Part shown: in pieces, positions 1 through 11,946 of the stretch
Layout of the letters: every line of letters starts with the position of its first letter
How positions within the stretch are numbered: position 1 is the first letter of the stretch
Assembly: GCA_017163975.1 (NCBI GenBank)
Contig: JAFFSR010000015.1
Location: forward strand, 1,866,501-1,930,500
Origin: Anastatus disparis
Lineage: Eukaryota; Arthropoda; Insecta; Hymenoptera; Eupelmidae
Reading direction: 5' to 3'
DNA length: 64,000 nt
Notes under the pieces: model-generated
Databases searched by the model: none
What the model was told of the DNA's origin: nothing
Seen by the model: only the letters and a program-made list of their open reading frames with translations
Made by a program: the position numbers and the translations under genes

Positions 1-31
1 AAACTGTCTATATATATGAATTACCTTATTA

Positions 32-271
32 TTATAATACACACGAATCCAAATTTTCGGTAAATAATAACTGTATAAATTCTCTATCAATCAGTACTGA
101 ATGAATATATTGTGGTCTCTGAATTAGTGAAGTCAATTGCATGTCGAATGAGGTGCACTGGTTTGGAATGTTATTAAATTCTAATATATGAATATCAGTT
201 AACATGGAAGCAATTCCACTATACAATCCCTGTCTTTTAACAATCAATTTATCTTCCTCAGTCAAAACCAT
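32..271 (-). CDS. possible hypothetical 79-residue ORF or terminal exon
   Basis: The ORF opens with MVLTEEDKLIVKRQG and ends in CVL before a TAA stop. Its composition is mixed and protein-like, rich in Leu, Ile, Asp and Gln, unlike the low-complexity ORFs elsewhere in the window. No family was recognised and no signal peptide or membrane segment is obvious. It sits at the very edge of the window, so it could be a fragment of a larger gene running leftward or of a transposon ORF. Chance cannot be excluded in DNA this AT-rich. Confidence 0.3.
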   Translation of the reverse strand: MVLTEEDKLIVKRQGLYSGIASMLTDIHILEFNNIPNQCTSFDMQLTSLIQRPQYIHSVLIDREFIQLLFTENLDSCVL

Positions 272-458
272 TATTGAAAATGAAAATTCTCTTAAGAATT
301 TTCATTCATTTTTAATGAACTTTTTCCAAAGATATTCACAAAAGAATTGCTTTTATATAAACTTAATTGTTATATGATAAATAAATAATAATGAAATTTG
401 TAAAAATAATATTATGATAAAAAATGATTATTTTCGGCAATTATTTATATATATATAT

Positions 459-1654
459 GGGTCAATCCACGTCAAACGGATAATGGCTCTGTCCAAAATT
501 GTAGATCACCAAAAAAATCGTATATAAGCTCAAAATTTTCGTCTTACACTCTACTTTCTTTTGCAATGTGGTGATTTTAAAAAATCCAAAATGGCGGCTC
601 AAACCTAGAGATATAATAAAAAATTTTCAAAAATTGATTTTAATTTATTCAAATCAGATCCTACATATTTTTTTACATCAGAAATCAATTTAGCGTTCAG
701 TTTTACATAGGAATATAGTATTGCACTCAAGGTAAAAAAAATTTACAATGTCATCGGAAGGTAATATCGGGAAATAATAGTTATTTCTCAAATTACTCAT
801 TGATCAATGTTGATTAGTGAGAAAATGAAGATACTGATAGATAACTCGAGTTACTGAATTTAAATCTGATGACTGCTTAACCTTACAAGATCTGTATGAA
901 AGTCGTTTGAAGGTCAAATCGCGAATATCTTTTATTATTTGATAACATTAGGACACCTTCAAGTTTTACGTGTCGCTGAATCCGAAACCGGGATCTGTTC
1001 GAGTGTCGAACGACGTAATTACGTAAAAATTATTCAAATATTGACTAAAAAAAAATTTTTGTCCTCCAAGAAACCACAGTTTGAAACGAATTTTTCTGTA
1101 ATTACGTTGTTTGACACTCCAACAGGTCTCGGGTTCGGATCCAGCATCACGTAAAACTTATAGGTGTTTTAATCTTATCGAATTTGACCTTCAAATGAAC
1201 TTGATGGAGACTGGTAGGGTTAAGCGGATATCAGATTTGGATTCAGTGACTCGAGTTACCTATCAGTATCTTCATTTTCTTACTAATCAAAGTTTATCAA
1301 TGATTAATTCGAGAAATAACTATTGTATCGCGATATGACCTTCAGATGATATTGTAAAATTTTTTTACTTTGAGTGCAATACTATATTCTCATGTAAAAT
1401 CAAACGCTAAATTGATTTCTGATATAAAAGATATGTGGAATCAGATTTGAATGAATTAAAATTAATTTTTGAAAATTTTTTATGAAATTTCCAGGTTTGA
1501 GTCGCCATATTAAGGCCGCCATTTTGGATTTTTCAAAATCGCCACATTGCAAAAGAAAGAAAAGTGTAAGACGAAAATTCTGAGCCCATGCACGACTATT
1601 TTAGTGATCTACAATTTTGGAAAGAGCCATTATCCGTTTGACGTGGATTGACCC
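459..1654. mobile_element. 1.2-kb foldback element (GGGTCAATCC termini)
   Basis: The two halves are inverted copies of each other from tip to tip. The left end GGGTCAATCCACGTCAAACG at 459 is matched by its reverse complement ending at 1654. Pairing can be followed through the interior, for example CTCGAGTTAC near 847 and 1252, and GTAATTACG-like words near 1015 and 1100, so the centre is close to 1056 with almost no loop. It is flanked on both sides by TA repeats, consistent with insertion into TA. The two short ORFs inside (939-1154, 1111-1338) overlap the palindrome centre and are not genes. This is a non-autonomous hairpin element; the family was not recognised. Confidence 0.85.
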
Positions 1655-1681
1655 AAATATATATATATATATATATATATA

Positions 1682-2661
1682 GGACATTTTACACCAACTG
1701 GAAGAGCAAAAAAATAAAAATTGCTGAAACTCTGAGAATATATTCTATCTGTTACTCAAAATGTGTCAAAAATATTCAAGGATTTAGATTTGAAGGATCA
1801 AGAGCCATAGATCCTTGAAATTTGGAAATTTTCAAAATTTTTGGAAAAGTACCAACTTTATGATTTTTTTTCTGAAACTCTTGATGTTTTACAAAGAAAT
1901 TCATGATAATTCTTCTCGTTCAAGATAAAGAGGAGAGTTAGCATTATTTTTTACAGAGCTAAATTTTGAAGTTTTCTATTGGTTCTTACATGTATTACAT
2001 GGTAATTGAAATTACTCCTTGTCTGCTACTTCAGAAATTGCTTTTCGAGGGCTTATTTCCTTCTATTTTTTATCAACTTAAAAATAAATTTTTGACTGAG
2101 TAAGAAAGAGCCACCAATAAGGAGTTATAACAGTTTAAAATATATATTTTCATGTCTAATTTATTTTCAATATAAAAATTAATCATACATGATAATATAT
2201 ATTTTAAACTGTTTTAACTCCTTATTGATGGCTCTGACTTACATGATCAAAAATTCATTTCAAAGTTCACGTGAAATAGAGGAAAATAAGCCCGCGAAAA
2301 GAAATTTCTGAAATGGGGAGCAATGAGTAATTTCAATAACCATGTAATACATATAAGAACCAATAGAAAACTTCAAAATTCAGGTCTGTAAAGAATCATG
2401 CTAACTCTGCTTTTTATTAATAACAAGAAGTATTCTCATGAATTTCTCTCTAAAATATAAGGATTTTCAGGGAAAAAAATGATCAAGTTAGGACTTTTCC
2501 AAAAATTTTGAAAAATTTCAAATTTCAAGAATCTATGGCTCTTGATCCTCCCAATCTAAATCCTTGAAAATTTTTTTACACATTTTGAGTAACAGGCAGG
2601 ATATATTCCCAGAGTTTCAGAGATTTTTATTTTTCTGCTCTTCCAGTTGGTTTGAAATGTT

Positions 2662-2663
<2 letters not shown>
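1682..2663. mobile_element. 1-kb foldback element (GGACATTTTACACC termini)
   Basis: A second full-length inverted repeat. The left end reads GGACATTTTACACCAACTGG, and the right end is the reverse complement of GGAACATTTCAAACCAACTGG. The centre is near 2165, between two copies of an AGTTAAAACAGTTTAAAATA-type word (about 2123 and 2196). The arms have diverged by scattered substitutions. It is separated from the preceding foldback only by a TA microsatellite (1655-1681) and followed by another (2664-2697). No coding capacity. Confidence 0.85.

Positions 2664-2697
<34 letters not shown>
2664..2697. repeat. TA microsatellite
   Basis: An uninterrupted run of TA dinucleotides bounding the second foldback. 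A sister run lies at 1655-1681 between the two foldbacks. These runs are probably the remains of the TA-rich target both elements inserted into. Confidence 0.9.
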
Positions 2698-2701
<4 letters not shown>

Positions 2702-3608
2702 TGAAAAAAGTTTGTTGTAAAAAGAACTAAACTCAGAATTATTTTGAATTATTTTTAATAATTGTATTCTTCAATTTATTTACAGTTGCTTATGGTTATT
2801 CGCAGTATCTACATTTAAATAATGTATAACTGATAATAAACAACCCACACAGCATGAAATATTTATGGAAGCTTCCTGGAACATTGACAGCGAAGATTTA
2901 AAATATTTTAGGAATCTTCCATGGAATATTTCTGTAATATTCGTATGTCCTTGATTCTTCCTACATTGGAATATTCCATGGAATATTGCTGGAAGATTCT
3001 AAGAATATTTCATTGGAAGATCTAGGACATCTTAGATCTTTTATTGAAATATTTCAGGAATCTTGCAGGAATATTTCATGAAATATTCCGTTGGAACATT
3101 CATTGAAAATTTCCGGAATATGGAAACGGTAGATTTAAAATATTTTATGAACCTTTCATGGAATATAAACGAAAGATCTAAAGAATCTTTCATGGAATAT
3201 GCACGAAAGATTTAAAGAATTTTTCATGAAATATTCCATGAAATATTTCTGGAAGATTTTAGAAATCTATCGTAAAATATTTTGTGGAATATTTATGGAA
3301 GATTCGCAGAATATTGGCATGGAAGATTTGGAATATTTCAGGAATCTTCCGTGAAATATTCCTGTAATATTCGTATGTCCTTGATTCTTCCTACATTGAA
3401 ATAATCCATGGAATACTCTTGAGAGATTTGAAGAATATAAAAATGGAAGGTTTGGATAATCTCGTATCTTTCATGAAATGTTCCTGGAAGAATTTTGGAA
3501 AATGTTAAATGCTGTGAGGGGATGGTATATATATTATATAATAACACATTACACTTATACATCAATACATAAACATTTAGTGATAAAATCGCATTTAAAT
3601 ATTCGCTT

Positions 3609-4057
3609 AGAGCCGGTCTGTGGCACAGTCGGTAGGAGCGTTGGATTCGTATGCTTGGGGAACCGGGATCGAATCTCGCTCTCGGCTGTTTTTCAAACGA
3701 GCACCTCTGTTATATGTGCTTTGTACGCAGTACACACTTACGAGCTCCGTCGCTAAGGGATGAAAAAGTGCAGTTGTAAAAATCAACTGACCTTGCGTCT
3801 TAGTGGATCGGGGTTTGATTCCCTAGGAAAAATTGGAAAAAATAGTTTTCGAAGTTTTCCGAGGGAATAAACCCGAAGAACACAAAACATATATATATAT
3901 ATAAAAGTCCCTCTGGGCAAAACTAGAATTATAATAAAAAGTCCCACTGGGCAACAAAAACAAAAATATAATAATCACTTGGTGATGGCCTAAGACGTAA
4001 CGCTCATATGAAGCAAGCCAAGAGGCCAAAATAATAATTAAGAAGAAGAAGAAGAAG
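3609..4057 (+). mobile_element. tRNA-derived SINE with 12-bp target-site duplication
   Basis: The head contains a box A-like word (TGGCACAGTCGG at 3621) and a box B-like word (GGGATCGAATC at 3665) with tRNA spacing. The body follows, then a 3' tail of AAG triplets (4040-4058). The 12-bp sequence AAATATTCGCTT is present immediately before the head (3597-3608) and immediately after the tail (4058-4069), which is the target-site duplication expected from LINE-mediated retroposition. The stretch CAAGCCAAGAGGCC before the tail resembles a shared LINE/SINE 3' end. ORFs that cross this block (3478-3756, 3823-4242) are not genes. Confidence 0.85.
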
Positions 4058-5027
4058 AAATATTCGCTTCGACTGTGCACTTCAAAGTGCTGATACCCTT
4101 TCGCTTTTATAGTAAGTGAGGTATCTTTTAACCGCTTGGGGATAAAACTCCCATTTAACAAACATCCCCTTATCGGCGTCACTGGAAACCTCCCGTAACG
4201 TTCCGCGCAATCTTCCAACGAAAACTTCATGGAATCATTCAAGAATCTTTTAAGGCAACTTCGGATTTTAGGTTAGGTGTTATTTTTGATTTTACATATT
4301 ACTCTTTCAATATGTTAAATTTTTCAGATTTTTTAATTTTCTACTATTCTACGGATTATAATAAATGGTGGAAAATTAAAAAATTCAAAAAATTTTAGAA
4401 ACTGAAAGAGTAATTTGTAAACTACAAAATGAAATTGAACCGAACTTCCGTAGTAGCCTTAAGCAATATTCTACTGAACGATTACTGTAATCTTTGCGTA
4501 AAATATTTCGTGGAATATTTACGGAAGATTTATGTAATATTTCGCTGTACGATTTAAAAGTTTTTAGGAATCTTCCAGTGAAATGTTTTTGGAATCTTTC
4601 TGAAATCTTTAATGAAATATTCCACTGGAAGATTACTTAAATCTTTTTGTGGAATATTTCGTTGACTATTTATGGAAGATTTATGTTATATTCCACTGTA
4701 CGATTTCAAAGTTTATTGGAATCTTCCAGTGAAATGTTTATGGAATCTTTCTGAAATCTTTCATGAAATATTCCACTGGAAGATTACTTAAATCTTTCTG
4801 TGGAATATTTAGTTGACCAGTTATGAAAGATTTATGTAATTATCCGCTGTACGATTTTAAAGTTTATCGGAATTTTCAAGCGAAATGTTTATAGAATCTT
4901 TCTGGAATCTTTCATGAAATATTTTACTGGAATATTCATAAACATTACATGGAATATTTTATGCAATATTTCAGAAATCTTTCGTGAATATTACATGGAA
5001 TATTTCGAAAAAGTTTTCGAACATTCC

Positions 5028-5097
5028 CAGGGCCGGTCTAACACTATCTGGGGCCCGGGGCTTCAGCCCCCCTAGCCCCCCCGTTAGTCCGGGCCTG
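5028..5097. mobile_element. 70-bp GC-rich hAT-like MITE with 8-bp TSD
   Basis: The termini are CAGGGCCGGTCTAAC and, inverted, CAGGCCCGGACTAAC. The 8-bp word AACATTCC lies directly outside both ends (5020-5027 and 5098-5105). An 8-bp duplication with CAGGG-type ends is the signature of hAT superfamily elements. The interior is about two-thirds G+C in a region that is about a quarter G+C. It inserted into the GGAATATTCC array. Confidence 0.8.
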
Positions 5098-5269
5098 AAC
5101 ATTCCTTTGAAATATTCCTGAAATATTCCTGGAAGCTTTCAATGGAAGATTCCAGTGGAATATTCTGAAATATTTCGTGAAGACTTTCAATAATCTGCAT
5201 AAAAGGTTCCATTGAAATATTCCAGTAGAATAATCCGAAATATTTCAGTGAAATCTTCCATACTATGTG

Positions 5270-6906
5270 AGAACCATTATTTATTTCTAGCCTAACGCTT
5301 TTTTATTGTTATCAATATTTTTTACAGTTTTCAATATTTTCTTATAATCATTTGTTTATTCACAGCATTATTCTACTTTTACAAAATAATTTTCATACAA
5401 GGTGATATAATATTTTACTATAAGATAATATATATATATTTGTTTCATTTCACAAAAAAATTTCAACATCAAAACTAATTCTCTAATGTAAAGAATAAAA
5501 AATTAAATTGGTATAATTTTGAAATTTTGATATGGAAATACTTTTTATAAATAACTTTTTAATAATTTTGAATAATAGTAAATTTTTTAAATAACTTGTG
5601 GTATTGAATGCTAATTAAATTTAGTTTTTACATGATGTTAATTATTTAGGTTGGAAATGTATTCAATAAAATAATATAACTATTTATAAGTTATCACTTA
5701 ATTTTTTAAACTTTTTATTCATAGTTGACAATTATATTGAATGTATGATTCTCATTTTAATAGTTTTTATATGATATTATGTGAATTTTATAAATATAAA
5801 TTATTTAAGGAGATGTAAAATGGACAGCACTCTTCCACCCATAAATATTGATTATATTTCCATTGTATTTTAAAATTTTAAATAAATAGATGCATTAAGA
5901 TACAGTATGTATCACGAAGATTATTCAGTTAAATTTTTACAGAAATCTATTCATTACTTATTGAGAAGTTTGGGTTCCAATATTATTTACTAAAATTTTT
6001 CCATTTGGAATCAGAAATTCAAATATCTTGAAAACTAATGATTGGAATAATTTAAAAATTCAAATAAATAATCATCACGAGACATACTACAAATTAATAC
6101 ATTCCTTTTATGGAAATTCAGCAATAGAATGGAAAGACAGTTAATTTTTTTATCTTCTTATAGTAAAATATAATCAAACTTTGACAACAAATTTAACATA
6201 ATGAAATAATTGTACTTTCAATGATTTGTATCATATTTAATACAAATTATAGAGTGATATTACAGAATATTTTTTTTTCCGCATTCATAATAAATGTTTG
6301 GCAAATAATAAGTAAATTTTCTTTTGAAATATTTACTTTTTTAGGGGGAATTCTACTTCTATCTAGACAGTTCATACATATAAATGCATAATTATAGACA
6401 TAATCAGAAACATTTATTCATATTTTATATATTGTGCTATCTTTATAATTGACTATTAAACAAATTTAATATCTAATAAATAATTTTTGTTTTGTAAAAT
6501 AAATTGTATTTCATAAAATTTATGTTCAAACGATATTAAAAAAAATATTTTTATATCACGTAATTAAAATTTTTCAAATGAGATAATTTGATATTTTTTA
6601 AAAATTAATGTTTCTCTTATTAAAAATATTGCTTCAATGAAATAAATTGCTAACAATTTTTATATAAATCACAATTCATTTAAATATAAACACGTGTACA
6701 AATGAAAATGTAATTAAGGTTAAATATATGTTATTTATTAAAAATTGTTAACAAGTAACTTTTTAAATAATATATTTTCATGAAAACTAATTTAAATACC
6801 TCATCCTCTGAATGATAACTGAATACAATTTTAATTTAATAAATTTAGTTCTACAATTATAAATATATAATATTTATATAACTGATCATCAAATAAAATT
6901 ATTATT

Positions 6907-6944
<38 letters not shown>

Positions 6945-7353
6945 AATAATTATTACAATAGATTGTAGTTAAATAAAAATGTTTATTTTAATAATTATAG
7001 CGTTGAAATTTATTTTGATGAAAATGTTGATTGACATTTACAGTATTATTTTAACTATTTTTGAAAAGTTACTTGTCATCAATAAAAAAATATTAAATTT
7101 TCCAAATTAATAATCTATTAATATCAATAATTTTCTAAAATTTATAATATTTATGAAATGCAAACCTTACTTGTGATACATACACTTTGTAATATTTGTA
7201 TCTTATTAAATTTTTATATTAGATGCAAAAAGGATTGTTAAGTAATTGCAAATAGTTATTTTTTTATTCCGAAATATTCGAATTAAAAATTAACTAAAAT
7301 GTTGTATTTTAATCTTATGATTTTTTCTATTTGAATTTCGTATTTCATATATA
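5270..7353. other. AT-rich DNA without a recognisable gene
   Basis: Apart from the MITE copy at 5805-6175 and a TA microsatellite enclosed in a short inverted repeat (about 6889-6955, ATTATTTTTTTAA-type flanks), this stretch is low-complexity A+T with stops in all frames. I see no promoter, RNA gene or coding region. Confidence 0.6.
5805..6175. mobile_element. MITE copy, TTAAGGAGATGTAAAA family
   Basis: It starts with TTAAGGAGATGTAAAA and carries an internal inverted repeat (ACGAAGATTATTCAGTTAAA near 5914, with a diverged mirror near 6060). Related copies are at 24530-24835 (opposite orientation, best preserved) and 26905-27240. The TTAA at the tip hints at a TTAA target preference, but the other boundary is not clear here. 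Confidence 0.55.
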
Positions 7354-9809
7354 CAGGGTGATCGGATAACATCGATACATATTGGTATCGTTGGATTCAG
7401 CGTGACGAGCTGAGTCCAAATTCACCTCTAAAAAATTTTTATCTTAATTACAGTAGCCAAGATAATCAATTAAAAGTGACCAATGAGCGATCGTTTTTAG
7501 AATTCAAAATGAGCGATGTTGCCATGTCGTGAAGGCTTCGAAAAGAATTCAACAAGTGTTTGCATTCGTAAACATATCGTCTTTTTTTTTATTGTGTCAT
7601 TTGAGACCTAACCCATCTTTTTAAATGATTGGTTATGAATCTATACTGCTAATGTTTACGATCGAAGTACACAATGTTGTACGACAGATGGCAACGTTAG
7701 TCTTATCATAATGATATTATTTGTTGTTCTATTTAATAAAATAATAAAATTCAGTGAAATAATGATTGATCATTAATTGATAATTTATAAGTCAAGAATG
7801 ATTATTTTTGAATTTTAAAAAGAAATTCTGATTGCAAAGTGTATAGCAAGAATGATAATAAATTATAAAAATATTTGAAAGCGAAATATTTGAATATAAT
7901 TTAATGTTTTTAAATATTTGTGAAAATTGATATTAGTATTGATATAAATATTAATGTAATATTCTATTTTCTAACGATAAATGTAATCAATGAATGTAGT
8001 TATACTATATCCATGATTATAGTATATTATAAGTACGGATTATAGCTCACACAGCATGAAACTACGTAATGCAAGGTTTTAGTGGAAATTTGAAACTTTG
8101 CAGCTATCTTTCAGTGTAAGATTTCAGCAATGTTTTGTCCGCGACAAAATTTCTTTCAGAAATGTTTCATGAAAGTTAAATAGTTATGAAAAAATAGTCT
8201 TTCTAAGAGAATTATTTATAATTTAATAATCATAAAAGTATTAACCGTATTAGCATTCATGAAGATCCAATAATCATTTCTTTTGAATCTAGATTCGGTC
8301 GAATCTTCTGTTGGGTGACCGTGCAGAAATAGTGGCTTAATTTTTACTATTTTAATTATAAATTTATTGAGATAATGATTTAAGGGTTTTGGGGTCAAGG
8401 AATGGAATGATGAGGTCGTTTTTATCATAAAGTTGATACTTTGATAATAAAAACTCTATTTTTTGAGTTATCGAACAAATCTTGATTTTCATTTAAAATT
8501 TTGTAAGCTGACTAAATTTATATTCCAATTGACGATTATATGACCTTTATTTATTAAATAATCTTTTTTAAATTGTATGATTTATGAAGTATTTTAAATT
8601 AATTATTGAAAATTAATATTTCATTAAATGTTTTAAATATTATTGATAGTCTGCACAAAGGAACGGAATAGAACGTCTAAAGTTACGCAGCAACTTCGCA
8701 GCGATCGACGTCACACATTCAACTCGATTGCTCGAGATGCGGGTTATGTTTCTGCTATTGTTTACAAATGCGAATACCTAGTTTTTAATCATAGATGGCG
8801 ATATAAGCTTAATTAGAACTATTATTGTAAGATGTTTTTAATTAACAGTCAATATTAAATATAGATAAAATGTAAACGCAATATTAAAAACAAAATTAAT
8901 TAATTCATCATATGATATATTAAATTTCACGTAGATATTTTGTTGTATATTTATTGATTAAATATGAGGTTATGCGTGATTTTAAAAACATAAGTGCTTT
9001 AAAACAATTTTCCGTATTAATTTACATGTAATTCTAGTCTATTTCAACGCAGTTTTTATAATAAACAATACCGCTCAAAAATTTGATTATAAATAAATGT
9101 CTGGAATAAATGACCATATCTTGGAAAAAATGTTGTAGAAAATAAAATATTTTCAAGTTCTCTTCAAGAACTTATGTATAGAATTATTTTCAAAGTTTTT
9201 TATCGTATAAAAATAGTAACTTGGAAATTAACCCTTTTTTAATTTTATATTTGCTCAGACAATTTTTCGAATATGATATAATAAATATCTAAAACCAATA
9301 AAGTACCCTAGAAGAGCTTTCTAAAATGAAATAACAATTTTCTAAATGAATAAATATTTTGTAGAATGAGTTTACGTACAGTTATGAAGCTTTAAAGTTG
9401 GGGATTTTTAATGTTTTATACAGAAAATTGGCCAATTAAACGATCCCAAACCTTAAAGCTTTTTAACTTCCCAGAAACTTAGCGTAGAAAATGTTTATAA
9501 AATGCTAATGTAAGCTTTTTTACAGTACTTTATTTTTTTTTAGATTTTTTTACATCACATTCGAAAAATTGTCTGAGCTAATCTAAAATTAAAAATGTCT
9601 GAAAATAATATTTATTTTTACGTTAATTTTTTTATACGATAAACAAATTTGGAATCAATTTTATACATCGATTTTTAAAGCTCATAAATTGTACTTTAAA
9701 ACCTTTTTTTTGGAATTCTTTTACAACATTGTTTTCAGCAATACGATCATTTTTTCAAGACTTTTTCTTTTACCCGGTAGTATCGAATTTTTGAGCGGTA
9801 AGGTAAATG
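7354..9809 (+). repeat. left 2.4-kb terminal inverted-repeat arm
   Basis: Collinear reverse complement of 57632-60033 from CAGGGTGATCGG to GGTAAATG. Nearly the whole length difference between the arms (2456 versus 2402) is one 58-nt block at 9718-9775, present here and absent on the right. The arm contains a CACACAGCATGAAA-family segment near 8047 and a 728-bp hairpin MITE at 9071-9798. The 8216-8428 ORF has its mirror in the right arm and has no recognisable domain. Confidence 0.85.
9071..9798. mobile_element. 728-bp hairpin MITE in the left arm (CCGCTCAAAAATT tips)
   Basis: Tips TACCGCTCAAAAATT (9069) and AATTTTTGAGCGGTA (ending 9800) form the terminal inverted repeat. Further pairing can be followed inward to a centre near 9435 (AGCTTTAAAG..CTTTAAAGC). 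TA lies on both sides, as for Tc1/mariner-type MITEs. The right arm carries the same MITE at about 57638-58314, so it was present before the two arms separated or were homogenised. Confidence 0.75.
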
Positions 9810-10204
9810 TCTTAATAGATGGCTACCTTAAAAATGGTATCTTTTGAGTTTAATCATTCTTGAGGAGGCCATATATTAGGGCATTTTCTACAGTATGTAA
9901 ATAAATAATTTATTGATTTTTACATAATGTAATGTGTTTCATCAAAAACACTTGCGATTATTAAAATTACGGAAAATGTTTGAAATGTATTTTGTGTATA
10001 AAATTGAAGCAGAAATATATATTTTTATTCACACTCAGGGCGTGAAATTCAATTTTTGATGTCTATTCTTAGGGGCTAAAATAGCTCTATTTTACCCAAA
10101 GGCATAAAAGTAGTTTTCTCGCGAGTATCATTGATTTCTTCCCTATTTCCTATAAGAAATTTACTTTTTCTTATGGCACATAAACATTTGGCATGCAAAG
10201 AATG
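9810..10204. other. 395-bp segment present only in the left arm-link junction
   Basis: The right copy passes directly from GGTAAATG to AATTTCGCGAACG, but here 395 bp intervene. The segment is bounded by AATG at 9806 and 10201. It has no terminal inverted repeat. It is either an insertion with a 4-bp duplication or sequence lost from the right copy by recombination between the two AATG words. No coding potential. Confidence 0.6.
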
Positions 10205-10700
10205 AATTCAGCGAACGTAAAATAAATGCAATAATTATAAGTGCGGGTATTCAATTCTATAAACAACTCAAATAAATTACTCGACTCTACGAGCTCGTGT
10301 CTCAAATTGATCGAGTTACTCGAAAAAAATATGAATTACTTGAATTGCTCGTAAAAATATGAGATACTCGGAGTACTCGGAAGAATCGACTTACTCAAAG
10401 AAATATACATTAAACTAATAACTCGAGTTACTCGAAAATATAGGTGCTTTTTTTATTAATATTTTCTGTAGAAACTAGTTTATATTTTATATTTTTTTGG
10501 GGTCGGGGGCTTCCCCTTCCTCCCCGACTCCGGCAGGTTCTTCGCCACATTTTTATTTTCATTTTATCATATATTAATGCCGTTACTTTACGTATTACTA
10601 CGTAACCATAGCAATGACTATAATCACCTACATCATTACTACAATATTATAATCGATTATAGTTATTACTACGTAACTATAATAATGACTATAATGATTA
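10203..10700 (+). repeat. link segment, ACTCGAGTTACTCGAA words (partial left copy)
   Basis: Short direct repeats of GAGTTACTCGAA-like words are followed by a (T/G)GGGGGCTTCCCC GC-rich patch and then one to two units of the ACTATAATGACTATAATC array. Fuller copies of the same order are at 29846-30740 (same orientation) and 56994-57625 (inverted). Relative to the 29.8-kb copy this one lacks about 320 bp, from 30222 to 30540. Confidence 0.75.
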
Positions 10701-11680
10701 GTCCAAGCTGTAATAACTTATTTCTTGGAATATAAGCAGACTATGTTCTCGAGTATAAGACTACTGATTTAAAGAACGATCGTTTGGCCACAAATAGACG
10801 TTGCTTATTTGGATATTGTATTTTTAAATCAAAATACACTCAGGAAACAAAACTACTACTGTTTTTTGTTTATAAAACTATTTTGCGGACAATCAACTAA
10901 GTCCAAATTTTAGAAGTTAACTTTTTCGGGTACCTAAAGTGTTTCTTTTATGGTAAATCTGATTTGTGTTCGCTCAAGCCTATTTAAAATAATGTCAACT
11001 CCTTTCTGGTAACAAAAGGCGATAAACATTGTTAAATATAAGTCATTTAATCTAAGAAACAATAGTCCTCCCCTATATAGTTGTTGCTTCTTTGGATAAT
11101 AATACTACAATCGATGAAACACTTGCACTGTGAAGCTATTCGCTTGTAAAAAGGTTAATTTTCGAACAACTTTCTAAGACACTAATTCTGAACTTCCACT
11201 GCTGCTAAATTATGTTCCATCATCGGAAATCTCGATATCCATGCAATCTAGATCTTTTAGAACTGACAAAACTTATTCCTGGCAATCCTAGAAGACAAGA
11301 TCCTCAAGTATAAGAGTATTTATTTTATGAACGATTTTTCTGTTATGCGTAAATGTTGTTTATTTGGATATTGTCTTTTCAAATCAAAATACACTTAGGG
11401 AGCCTAACTAATACTGTTCTCCGTCAATGAGGCTATTTCGCGAACAATTAACCAATACCTAATTTCAGAAGTGAACAGTTCCTGGTCCATATAACGTGAC
11501 TTTTTTGGAAAATCTTATGTGTAATCGCGCAAGCATATTCACAAAAGTAAAAACTATTTTTATACAAGTATAGCGGTTAATATTTCCAAATATAAGACTT
11601 CTAATCCAACAAACAATCCTTTTACCCCGAACGCTTGTTGCTTTTTTGGCTAATAATTCTACAATCAATGATACACCCAC
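10700..11680. repeat. diverged tandem duplication, about 555-bp unit
   Basis: Two direct copies lie side by side. CTCGAGTATAAGACTACTG at 10748 corresponds to CTCAAGTATAAGAGTATTT at 11306. GTTGTTGCTTCTTTGG at about 11080 corresponds to GCTTGTTGCTTTTTTGG at about 11632. Spacing is 550-558 bp and the copies differ by many substitutions. No ORF is conserved between them, and the minus ORF at 11465-11680 has no equivalent in the first copy. Confidence 0.7.
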
Positions 11681-11699
11681 ATTGTGTAGTTTCCTTATT

Positions 11700-11946
11700 G
11701 TTGTTTCCTTATACTTGCAGTGAAAGGTTTTGGCAATGTTTTTTGAAAGGTTACTAGAAACTTACAAGAAAAGTTTCTTAAAGTTTTCAGAAAATGCTTT
11801 TGGAGACCTTTTGTTGAAACCATTTTTAAGGAAATACGCGTGGACATAAAAACATTACTGGAACCTTTCACTGAAAGGTTGCTACAAATTTGGAAACTTT
11901 CAGTGAAACCTTGCAGAGAACTTGCAGCAACCTTTCATGCCGTGTA
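11700..11946. repeat. AACCTTTCA..TGAAAGGTT word block (AGCATGAAA family)
   Basis: Repeated near-palindromic words such as CCTTTCACTGAAAGG and GAAACTTTC end in CATGCCGTGTAG, a variant of the CACACAGCATGAAA tip read from the other strand. The reverse complement is clearly related to 27290-27640, sharing AACGTTTTTATGTC-like, CTTGTAAGTTTCTAGTAACC and AAAACATTGCCAAA words. Confidence 0.65.

Larger units (their letters stand above)
2846..5269. repeat. GGAATATTCC / CATGGAATATT palindromic-word array with CACACAGCATGAAA tip
   Basis: The block is built from dozens of degenerate copies of words such as CATGGAATATTCC and GGAAGATTC, each close to self-complementary. It starts at CACACAGCATGAAA and ends near 5269 with a CATACTATGTG word that is the inverted, diverged counterpart of that tip. 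The same tip starts related sequence in the left arm (8047) and in the right arm, and a variant with CATGCCGTGTAG ends the block at 11700-11946. The array is interrupted by a SINE (3597-4069), by non-repetitive sequence up to about 4480, and by a 70-bp MITE (5028-5097). It probably represents one foldback-like element made of short subrepeats. Confidence 0.7.

Noticed and set aside
3478..4242. ORFs of 92 and 139 residues on opposite strands
   Set aside because: They span the SINE, including its AAG tail (poly-Phe on the minus strand), and show no domain.
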